From positions 7,485,001-7,549,000 of the forward strand of contig CP126194.1 of NCBI GenBank assembly GCA_030272155.1: a stretch of 64,000 nt of DNA. Direction: 5' to 3'. Made by a program: the position numbers and the translations under genes. A model generated the notes under the pieces. That model made no database searches, had not been told where the DNA came from, and worked only from the letters and a program-made list of their open reading frames with translations. Numbering within the stretch: position 1 is the first letter of the stretch; each line of letters begins with the position of its first letter. The DNA comes from Tetradesmus obliquus (taxonomy: Eukaryota > Chlorophyta > Chlorophyceae > Sphaeropleales > Scenedesmaceae). Positions 43,747 through 53,337 of the stretch are shown piece after piece.

Positions 43747-45160
43747 ACCCCCTACTACGCTACCTGGCCGCTCTCATACCAGTACCGCGGTGCTGCAAAT
43801 GATTGCGAAACCTTGAGATTGATGTAAGGCGTACGCCAGGTGCTGCGTTGTCGGCTTATTATTCCGGGGCAGCCAGACTCTGGAGTGAAACCAATTACAC
43901 AGGTAGTCAAGGCGCTGATCGTGCACAAAGAACAATACTAAACACTGTAAAACACATGGATACACGTGTCGTTGGTTGGAAAAGGTAAAGAGGCGCCAGC
44001 GGTCTCACGACCCTGACGCAACACATGGATGACACCCGTAAGTCTGCCAGGTTGCTCTTGGGTGCCGATGTCAAAGAAATGCTTGGTGTGGTTACCACTG
44101 CTTGACGACTGCGTGCATCATCTCCAGGCGCAGCAGTGTGTTGCCAGAAGAATGGCAACTCACGCGTCCTGCAACACCACAGCACAGCCTGTGGCTCCAG
44201 TTGTGACTTCTGTGCAGAGTACATCGCATAAATTGCGTCAAGTGCAATTCCCTTATGGTTGTTGGACCTAAGGCAGAAGTTCTGAGCCACTCTAACTACA
44301 ACATTAGCTGTTTACTCAAGAACTGGGCTCGGCACTCATAGCGTGCCGTGTTTTGCGTTTTACATATAAATCACACTTCAAAACTTGACCAACCAGGATC
44401 AGGCTGGCGCTGCAAGGCGTGATGCAGCTGACGCAGCTGCATTGGCTGGCAGCAACTGGGGACAGGTTTGACATGTGCTGCTGGACTTCACCTGCGAGCA
44501 ACGCACGCATTGCACATACCTGCGTTTGGAAATATATGTGTTCGATGGCATGCACTGCGCTGTATATAGCCGCTTTGTTTGTGCATGACTGAAGCATCAC
44601 ATGCCATGTGATGGCGTGGGCCTCGGGCCGCGGGTGCACGTGTCTTGCTGCATGGTCACGCCTGCAGGAACACAAGGCAGCAGTGCCTGGCGGCCTGGCA
44701 TGATGTTAACAGGACAGACCAGCCTCATGTGCGAATAATAAAACCGGCTGAGGCGGCGGCGACGGCAGCAGCAGCAGCAGCAGTACAGCAGTACATGTTT
44801 GCATGTACAGCAGCCAGCGCTGAAGCTGTGCTACGTGCGCTTTCTCTACATCCCTGGAACATCTAAACCAAAGTTTTCATGTTGTTTAGGTTCAGTGAAA
44901 ATAGCATAGCATCATACATGTTGTGATCTGTTCGACGTGTACATCAACGCACGCACGAGGTTGGCATCACTGCAACAGTTCATCGTGCGCACCTGCTGAT
45001 GCTCCCTCTCCACATATTCGATCCACCTGGCTTCAAGGTCAACAGCGTACGCTGAAACTGCATTATGGGATTTACATGGTGCTGGTGACGGAGACACCAG
45101 TTCGCGACTTTGCAACTGAGCAGAACACGGCCGGCGTGTTGAAGCTTAGGGCAGCTAGTA
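43747..45160. other. Intergenic between divergent genes
   Basis: Holds the promoters of the leucine-zipper gene (minus) and the SnoaL-like gene (plus). Short frames on both strands resemble nothing known. A missed 5' exon of either gene could lie here. Confidence 0.4.
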
Positions 45161-48100
45161 ATGAACCAAGCAAGTCGCGAAATGGGCTTCTTCAGGCGCA
45201 CTCCACGTCGCGGGCCCGCTGTGCAGGACAGCCTGACAGGCCAGGCTGCAGCAGGCCACCCTGCCAAAGACGTTGCTGCAGGCCAGGCGTCCTTTGCTGA
45301 CGTTGTGGCAGACAGGGGCTCCCTCAAGGCACAGCAGCAGGCCGATGCAGCAGCAGGACCACCGGCTGGTCCTGAGGAGAATGGGGTGCGTGTGCTAGCT
45401 GCTGCTGCATGCATGCACGGCGCTGGTGGCGCTGCTGCTTGGTGTGCCCTGCCCTGCACTGCATGTCAAACCAGTGATGTGCATTGCCTAGCAGCGCAAC
45501 ACAGGCAATGCAAGTAACGCAGCATCCATTTGTTCAGCCTGGACAATCCGCGCCTCAGCATCCCTGCTACATACTTGCAGTGACCAGCAGATGCTCTGCA
45601 AGCAGTGCAGGCCGGCACACATGCCAAATTGCATGACGGCAGCTACTGGCTAGTAGTACTCTTGTGCTGCTCTGTTTTCTGTGGTGGCTTTCACCACAAT
45701 GCATGACGCCGTTTCGTTTTCAAAACGCAAACTCCACTTGCAGGCACACGCCTCAGCTGGCGATGACAGCCTGGCAGGCAGCCTGCTGCCACATAACGGC
45801 AAAGACCAGCAGAAGCAGCAGCAGCCTTCTGTGGGTGAGATGACTGCACAATGTGGCCAGCTGCAGCAACTGTCTGCATGCTTGCATGGCATGTGAGTGT
45901 GTGTATATGTGTGTAAAGGTACCTTTATGTGTGTATGTGTGGCAAGCTCAACTTGAGGTCAGCTAGCCCTCTACCTACCTACCTGCCTCACATGCGGAAG
46001 AGGCCGCCTGAGCTGTGAGCTGATGCGTATGCGCAGCAGTTTGGTGCCCCAGGCCACAGTGTAGCACAAACGAGATACACAAACAGCTGACAGTACCCTT
46101 GCGCCAGCTCAGCGTGTTGTCTGCTGCTGTGTGGCTGCAGCTGAGGCAGTCAAGGGCCCTGGCACTGATGAGAAGGGCATCTTCATTGACGAGGAGGTGA
46201 GCCGCTGCTGCTGCTGCTGTTGATGTGATGGAGTTGATTTTGTAGCAGACACATATGCACTGCTCACTGGCGTGCTTGCCTGGCAACCCTGGAGGTGGCT
46301 TGTGCTGCTTCTGCTCCTTTTTTATCCGGGTTGTCTTTACGTGTGCTCTTGAAGCCGTTGGTGCCTGCAAATAGTGTGCTGTGACAACCTCACACTGACG
46401 TGCTGCTGCTGCACCCTGTCACTCCGCTTCAGGAGCTGCTGTCACGCAGCACCTTCCCCATCCCCCCTGAGCAACTCATCAGCATGGCCAAGGAGGTCAT
46501 TAAAACAGGTGCGAGAGTGCGTGTGAAGAGAGCAAGGGTGCAGCGATTAGAAGCGCTTGGCTGCGCATAACTGCTGCATCATGAAGTCTGCTGCAGCATG
46601 CAAAGGCATCCCTAGTACATATGCCAGGGGGCTTGGCGCGGGTTGCAAGTATTGATCAATAACCTCTCATATGAGAGGCCACATGCAAAGCGTTCCAGCG
46701 ATGCTGCTGCCCTCGTGCCGCAATCGGAGCTCGCTGTCTTGTGCTGCAGCGCTCATTGCATGGCGCGCAACGCGCGCTGCGCAGGGCATGTTTGGGAGTG
46801 CCGCTATTACCATGCACACGATGCCCACATGTGACACGGAACTGCTACTTTGATGTCCTGCTTCTGTCGAGTATCTGCTGTGGCTTTTTGTCGCTTCTGC
46901 TGCGACACAGGCGTGCACAAGTGTGGGAAGCTGGCGGCTGACTTCAAGTTCTCAGCGCCATTCATCGGGCCACTCGGCAAAGTGGTGAGCCGCATCTTTG
47001 GCGCAGTGCCAGGCTCAGGGAGGCAAGCCCTGGGCACCGCACATGTTCTGCAACCAATGTGTGAGCTGCAGTGCGCAACAGCGGCCACGCTCGGGCTGGC
47101 GCCTTGTCCTTGAGAACATGCACCTGCCTTTCTGCCATGACCCTACAAGTGTGCAGTTTGCATTACATTACATTACATTACATTACATTACATTACATTA
47201 CATTACATTACATTACATTACATTACATGCTTCACTCAACGAGGAGTGGGAACCCCAGTCAGGAGCCAACGAGAGGCTTACAGGGGGAGGAAACATCGAA
47301 GAAAAACTCATCGTCGTCCAAACCGCCAGAAGAAACCGCAGAAAAGAACTCCTCAGCGTCATCAATAGCTTGAGCAATAGCATGAGAGGACAACTAAACC
47401 TCAGGATCAGTGTCCGGGTGACACCGCATCAGATAGCAACAGTGCACAAAAGCAGCCACCAAAGCAGGTGACTGTCTCATAAACGTGATCATGTCATCGC
47501 CTGCTGGATGGCACCCAGCAATGGTCGCCCATGTCTGTGACGAGGCCCCGAAGGGTTCAAAAACATAGCAAACCGCTCGCGGACTGGTGCATAGAACGGG
47601 CACTCAAAGACCATGTGAAACTCATCCTCAACAACCTCAGACTGCAGCAGTTTGCAGCAGTTGCTTACTGCTGTCTTGCCTGAGCAGCTCCCCCTGCTGT
47701 TCTGCTCCCCTTGCCCTGTCTGGCCCTGCACTCCCATATCCTGCCCATGCCCTAAACCCAATACTCTACTCTCAACCAATCTTCGCAGGACTTTGCCAAC
47801 ACCATGGAGCAGCTCAACCTGGACGAGCCCTTCCCTGACCTGGCGCCACGCGTGTACCACGTGCGCGTGGACCCACTCAACCCCAACAGGGTCTGGTTCA
47901 CCACGCGGTGAGATTGTTGTGACGGTGTTGCAATTGGCAGCGGGCGGGAGCAGCAGCAGCAGTGCAGCAGCAGTGAGCACACTGCCATTGTAGCATTGTC
48001 AACTCTTTGATGGTATTTCTGTCAGCGTGTTCTGGCATAGTAGCATTGTAGCATCAGTGATGGCCCAGCTAGCTGTCGTAACATCTAGCCTGTTGCAAGC

Positions 48101-48685
48101 TGTGCGCGCTCTCAAGCTGGCTGGCTTCTCACACAGCAGTACTGCACTGCCCTGCCTTGCCCCGCGTTGCAGGCCCATTGGCTCCAACAACGCCTACATG
48201 ACAGAGGCCTCACTGCTTGTACTGCCTGTGCTGCCTGCCATTTCTGCCGCCCTGCAGGCCCATCGGCACCAACAGCGGCTACATGACGGGCAAGCTGCCG
48301 TACCCGGTGCGGCCCACCAACAAGGTTGTGGAGCTGCCCCCACAGACCAGCAGCCTCAGCTTCAATGAGCAGGGAGAGGTGAGGCGCAGGCTGCTGCTGC
48401 TGCTGCTGCTGCTGGATTGTGTCAGGATATCATCGGCTGCATGCACAGCTGTGTGGTTGCAATGTGCCAACGGTGAGCAGTGCAGTGAGGTTGCCGGCTG
48501 GCTGCCTCCTCCATTGCAACAGTTGCATATATATGGCTTAAGCCTGCGTGAATCCTCAGCGCATCTGCTGCTGCTGCTGCTGCTGCTGCTGCCCCCACTC
48601 CTCCAGGTCACCGGCTGAACCATGGGCTACATCATGGACGCAACAACGCAAATGATGTGTCATGCAAAGCGCCCTCGGCATGTTA

Positions 48686-48740
<55 letters not shown>

Positions 48741-48893
48741 AGGTCACTGACTTCACCATGGGCTACGTCATGGACAGGCGCCTGGGCAGCACTGGGGGCC
48801 TGGGCGGCGCCTTTGGGCTGCTGTACGCCATCGGCTGCCCCTTCCCATACCCCGAGGGACACCCCTGGCAGAGCAGCTGGCAGCAGACGGTGC

Positions 48894-48937
<44 letters not shown>

Positions 48938-49199
48938 CAACAAGCATGTGCATGTGCCCCACTATGTGTTGCTGGTAGCCTATCGGCTGGCATCATCCAA
49001 CCCCAATGCATGCGAAGCAGTGTGCTGACCTTGCATTCGGCCTGCCTGCCTGCCGCTGCCGCTGTCACCCCGTTTCTGCCTGCAGCTGTTCAACACGGGC
49101 AACCCTGTCCTGCAGGCGTCCATGTTCATGCTGGACAGGGTGGCCTCGTTCTTCCTGCCCAACTGGCTGTACACCGCCCATGCGCGCAACATGCCCTGA
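45161..49199 (+). CDS. SnoaL/NTF2-fold protein of plant and algal type
   Basis: Exons: 45161-45385, 45744-45834, 46141-46196, 46433-46508, 46911-46984, 47789-47907, 48258-48378, 48743-48889, 49086-49199; phases agree, 1023 nt, 340 aa. The N-terminal 100 or so residues are Ala/Gln-rich and variable (MGFFRRTPRRG onward), perhaps a targeting peptide plus linker. Then come GIFIDEEELLSRSTFP, CGKLAADFKFSAPFIGPLGK, EPFPDLAPRVYHVRVDP, NRVWFTTRPIGTNSG, PPQTSSLSFNEQGE, VTDFTMGYVMDR and GGLGGAFGLLYAIG. The sequence FxxPxxGPLGK, FPDL, FRVDPxxPxRVWF, GT is typical of the SnoaL-like (NTF2-fold) proteins of algae and plants. No substrate is known to me. Two exons have partial copies upstream: PIGSNNAYMTE at 48173 and VTG-stop-TMGYIMD at 48607. 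Start codon choice is uncertain; Met 45182 is an alternative. Confidence 0.68.
47161..47646 (-). mobile_element. 5'-truncated LINE fragment with (TGTAA)n tail
   Basis: On the minus strand the insert starts at 47646 with the end of a non-LTR retrotransposon ORF2: SEVVEDEFHMVFECPFYAP then VRERF, the zinc-knuckle-like C-terminus after reverse transcriptase. A one-base frameshift near 47495 follows, then FMRQSPALVAAFVHCC and a stop at 47394. About 165 nt of 3' UTR leads to a simple tail, seen on the + strand as 13 copies of CATTA (47161-47227), that is (TGTAA)n in the element's sense. The 8-bp word gcagtttg lies directly outside both ends (47153-47160 and 47647-47654) and fits a target-site duplication. 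The insert lies antisense in the intron 46985-47788 of the SnoaL-like gene and encodes no complete protein. Confidence 0.8.
48173..48257 (+). repeat. Duplicate acceptor and exon start PIGSNNAYMTE
   Basis: The bases 48173-48207 repeat the start of exon 48258-48378 (PIGTNSGYMTGK) together with a CAG acceptor. They diverge after ATGACA and run through 50 nt of intron sequence to the real acceptor. Splicing here keeps the same phase at entry. Confidence 0.85.
48607..48742 (+). repeat. Duplicate of exon start VTDFTMGY with a stop, plus (CTG)n
   Basis: 48607-48640 copies the first 34 nt of exon 48743-48889, including a CAG acceptor, but reads VTG-stop-TMGYIMD. Both copies are preceded by (CTG)n: 48569-48592 and 48688-48742 (about 17 units). 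Use of the upstream acceptor would truncate the protein. Confidence 0.85.
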
Positions 49200-49563
49200 G
49201 GCGTGCCGCACGCCATGATGTTGCCACATCATGCATTAGCGGCCGCTGCTATGCGATGCTTGGTTCCAGGTTCGAGAAGCAGCATGTTGTTGGGGCGTGG
49301 CTGGCTACATGGCTGCGAGTCAGCTGCCAGTGGCAGCAACGGCATGTGCGCACAAGGGTAGCACAGCACGGCAATTTGTGTTGGCTGCAGTGTAGCCGTG
49401 TTTGCACTGCCAGTGGTAGCGCATTGGAGCTGCGCGATTGCTGGAAGGGTGTATGGCTTGGCTGAGCTGGACAGTGTACTCGTGAGATGATGCAGGTGAC
49501 TGTACCTAACACCCATTGAGTATTGCAGAAAGTAGGAACGATCGCAGCAGGGCTACTCACGGC

Positions 49564-49568
49564 TGTAA
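49564..49568 (+). terminator. Polyadenylation motif of the SnoaL-like gene
   Basis: TGTAA about 365 nt after the stop codon. Confidence 0.45.
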
Positions 49569-49579
49569 AGCCTTGCTGA

Positions 49580-50601
49580 GTTGCACTAGAATAAGAACAA
49601 TGCAGTTGTGGGGTATGCATCTTGTGAGGTATTCTGTCTTAGTTCTTGACCAGCAGTGCTGCTGGTGGCAAATCAGGTATGCATTCGATGCTGTGCTGAA
49701 GCATCGACAGTTGAACGGCCGCACCATCAGGCTCGAAGGGTCAGGTCAGAATTACAGGGCAGCTGCGCAGCCCACAGTCTCAATCACACCTCACAAACAA
49801 GTGGCCACGACGTGGTGTGACACCGGACCACGTTGACGAAGCAACAGCAGGTGTCTCTACCGTACAACGATACTGCACAGGGTGACTGCTTTTGCGACAT
49901 CAAGTTGCAGCTGATAACTGGACAGAGTGACTGCTGCTGCGTTGAATGTCAAGTTACATGGCGTCACGATCGTTGTGTTACACGATGGGAACACAGCCCG
50001 TTGTCGAGCCAATGACAAAGTCATTGGGCAACCACAACATCAGCCATCCACTGGATTTGTCACAAGCAACAACGATTTGCTACTCTTGGACTCTCACGGT
50101 ACACGTAACACACGCATCTGCAGCAAAGCCCAGCCAAATGTGCAACGGAGGAGCACCGGCAGCAGCAGGCTGGCTGCCCAATACAGCCATGATGACCAAG
50201 CCTCAAACAAATCTGGCCAGCAAAAAAATGCTTGTGTTGCTGACATCAGCAAACAGTGACATCACAAGCAAACCATGTAGAACTGGCGCCACCCAGACGG
50301 TTGTATGTCAACACAATAGCACAGCTGATGCAATTTCTAAGTCAACAACTCATCAAGCACTGATCTATGAGGGTTGAGTTTTAGTTGACAGCCACAAAGC
50401 AAATCCATACTGCTCCTTTCACCAGGACCAAGATTTAGGATCAAACTCGTGAGCACATAAAGAAATTTTATCTGATCAAACTGACTCAGCTCAAGCCGTC
50501 AGCCTTTGTACGGCTGGCCCAACACAGCACAGCAAGCAACAAGCAAGCAAGCAGCGCCCTCCATCACAACATTCGCAACCTCACCCCAGCAGCTGCCTAC
50601 A
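49580..50601. other. Intergenic between convergent genes
   Basis: No gene could be supported. It contains relic copy B (49966-50033) and probably the 3' UTR of the Psb32-like gene; minus-strand TGTAA near 49950 is a candidate end. Confidence 0.4.
49966..50033 (+). pseudogene. Coding relic, copy B (TIVVLHDGNTA)
   Basis: Partner of 38107-38173. The frame stays open here for about 110 codons (49927-50256), beginning LNVKLHGVTIVVLHDGNTA. No domain is recognised downstream. Confidence 0.4.
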
Positions 50602-52890
50602 CTAGCTGTCCCCTTTTGCTGCCGGCTGCTCGCCGTCCCACAGCCGCTGCAGCAGGCCCGGCGCAGCAGCAGCAGCCAGGAAGGCGAATGTGTTGCCTGC
50701 GATGGGCGCCAGGTCAGAGGTGCGGCTGACAATGGGGCCCAGCCCAAAGTTGATGAACAGGCTGCCCCACAGCGGCGAGAACAGCAGCAGCCACACCCAC
50801 TTGCGCTTCACAATGCCTGCAGCAGCAGCAGCAGCAGCAGCAGCATGCAAGTCAGCAGATTGCACCCGGTTATGCCTGTGATCACACCACGTACATGCTG
50901 CAGATGCCGCTTTGCAGGCGCACTGATCGTTGCAGCCCAGGCGATCACAGTGCGGACGCCGAACATAACCGTCCGCGTAGGATACAGTCTTTCAGCCCCA
51001 GCGCCAGTTTCAGTCCTGCTTACATGTAAAATGCAAACTCACCCTTTATAACCTGCTGCTGGTGGAATGCTCCTGAGTCGACAAGCGCTGTATCACTATC
51101 TGTCAATCACCCTGCCTCACCTTGCGCCTCTATTCTGTTGACAAAGCCCGCCACCAGCCCTCCAGCAATTGCACACCACAGCGTGAACACATACTGCTCA
51201 GGGGGCACCCCGGGCACCACCCTGCAGCCCTCGGGCCTGTCCAGGCACTCAATCAGCGCTGACATGGCACCTAGCACTGCTGCTGAGTCACCCTGTTTGC
51301 AGGACGAGGAAGCAAAAGTGCAGCAGTGGATGGGCAGCTGAGCACATTGCATGATGGAAAAAGCTTGTACAGTAGTTTGTGGCGACGGCAAGACATGAGC
51401 AGCGCAGCATCAAGTGGCGTGGTCAGGAGTTGACCTGCTTTTAACATCATTGCTTGGGGAAGGCAGTAAACGCTGGTTGCAATTTGCACTCAGCGTCACG
51501 TCGGCTGCAGCTGCTACTGTGGTAACTGCAGCTCCAGCATTCTCTCTGGAAGCGCAAGCAAACATACGGCTGCCAGCAATCCCAGGCAGCAGTAGGTACA
51601 CACAATAGCAAGCATGTTGCCGCATGTGGGGACGCACAGCGGTGACAACTCACCGCCTCCCGCACGTAGAACATGTTGCCAAAGCGTGACTCCAGTTCCG
51701 TCCAGAAGGGCCGCCGCAGCTTGGCCAGCACGTTGTCACCCACAAACGGCACGCTCAGGATGTTGGGAGAGCTGGGGTCCACCTGGCAGCAGCACCATAA
51801 TTAGCCCGGGTGAAGATCAACTTGTTTCAGCAGTGCAAAACCAGATGAGGTGTTTGCCGGCTGGCTGTGTCTAGGCTGGGCGGAGCGCCAGTCTACAGAT
51901 GTGTACGCACCACTGTTCAAACAGTTGCGCCAGTGTGATGCCAGAGGGCTGTCTTTGGACGACAGTTTGCTTGCACTTGTCCCTTGCCTCTGCAGATAGT
52001 TTCTGGCTTGTTGCCTGGTAAAACGGAGTATGTAAGCTGCCTCGCAAAACAATGCTCCTGACCGGTGCAGTCGGTGCTGGCTGGGCTGCTGCTCACCCGC
52101 ACCACCACGGTCTGGTTGTCTAAGCTGCCCCATAGCCTGCGAGGGTTGGGTGCCTCAGCTGATGCATCAATGTAGTACTGCGTGAACACTCGCACATGGT
52201 ACCCTGTGCGCCTGCATTTTAAAGCAGGGTGGACGTTGGGTGAGCTAGAGCTAGGGTGGTAGATGAGCTGTCCTGCTTTGGGTGCAGCAGTAGCAGCAAC
52301 TGCGCCAGGCGAATGTCGCTGCGACAGCAGTGCAGCTCATAAAAGCATCAACATTTACTAGGTTGAGTAAAAGCATCTTCAAGGCGATGTGGTCGGCTAC
52401 TGGCACTGGTGCAGACAGCTAGTCACTCCCGCACTAAGGAGGTGGTCATCCAAAGGCCGAGCGCGCAGGGGCACTTACTGCTCAAGATCCAACAGATTTT
52501 GTGATAGGCTGTCCCGTGCATCAGCCTTGAGCACGCCAGCGCCATCGTACTACAAGATCGCGGGAAGTGCGGGTGAGAAGTACACACCTAGTTTGTGCAT
52601 CTCAGCCACTGCTGCTGACAGGGTCCCAGTAACGCGCTCACCACTGGATCAGCTCCAACCTTCACCTCATTTGCTACTGCCGCCTGAGGAGCAAGAAGGA
52701 GTGACGTGGCCAGAACAGCATTCGCAGCAGCAATGCCAAGCTGTTGCTGGATGCTAGCCTGCTTATGGTCGTTTTGAGCAGCTAGGCGTGTTGCCGATGG
52801 CTTTAAGCATCTCAACCTGATGTTTGCTTGTGAATGTACGGGTTGGTGCAGTGCAGGTGGTCTGCACTGTTTGTTCAGGGTATGCAGCAT
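50602..52890 (-). CDS. Psb32/TLP18.3-like TPM-domain thylakoid protein
   Basis: Six exons, 5'-3': 52890-52642, 52549-52479, 52211-52097, 51782-51654, 51292-51121, 50816-50602; phases agree, 951 nt, 316 aa. The first 75 residues are a bipartite transit peptide: a basic Ser/Arg-rich part, then GIAAANAVLATSLLLAPQ and AAVANE, a lumen-type Ala-x-Ala cleavage site. The TPM-like domain follows: VYDGAGVLKADARDSLSQNL, TGYHVRVFTQYY, TVVVRVDPSSPN, PFWTELESRFGNMFYVREA, CRVVPGVPPEQY. Two membrane segments close the protein (YVFTLWCAIAGGLVAGFV and WVWLLLFSPLWGSLFINFGL), then GPIVSRTSDLAPI. This order matches cyanobacterial Psb32 and plant TLP18.3-type proteins, linked to photosystem II repair and assembly. 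The name is from memory of the family pattern, so the exact subgroup is uncertain. Confidence 0.75.
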
Positions 52891-53337
52891 CTCTGTTGAT
52901 AGCTATGGCAAGACAGCAGCTTGCAAACCGTCAGGTTGAGTAGTGTGTTCACAGCTCTGACGAATTGAGCCCCTTCACACTGGTAGTGCATTGCCACACT
53001 GGCAGTGCCTTGAAGGCCCCATTGTTGCTCTGGCACTCTGACAGTCATAGGACGGGTGTAGGGTTTGCCACAAGACGACGTAATCCGAGTCACACCAATA
53101 GATTGAACTAGCTATTGTATATGTGTCTTTGGTCTCCGGCGGGGTAACTTGCGTGGCACGCTCGTGTCTCAACTGTCTTCGTCCCGAACGTTGTGAGTTT
53201 CGCCGTGGAACAAAGTAAAATACTCTTGTAAAATACACATGACGAGCTAGTACAGCTCTCCTGCAGCAGCTATGGGCTGAGACTCACAACCATCCAAGAC
53301 AGAACAGCAGCACTGCCTGTGCCGGTGCTGAGTCGCC
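52891..53337. promoter_or_regulatory. Shared head-to-head promoter of the Psb32-like and ArfGAP genes
   Basis: About 447 bp between divergent start codons. The part 53085-53245 is A/T-rich relative to the flanks. No specific element is assigned. Confidence 0.4.

Noticed and set aside
43800..44300. Possible retroelement coding region
   Set aside because: Several short frames looked RT-like at first glance, but no reverse transcriptase, endonuclease or integrase motif could be located.
45914..45927. 14-bp palindrome TAAAGGTACCTTTA
   Set aside because: Perfect but short, single, and inside a GT-rich intron; weak evidence for function.
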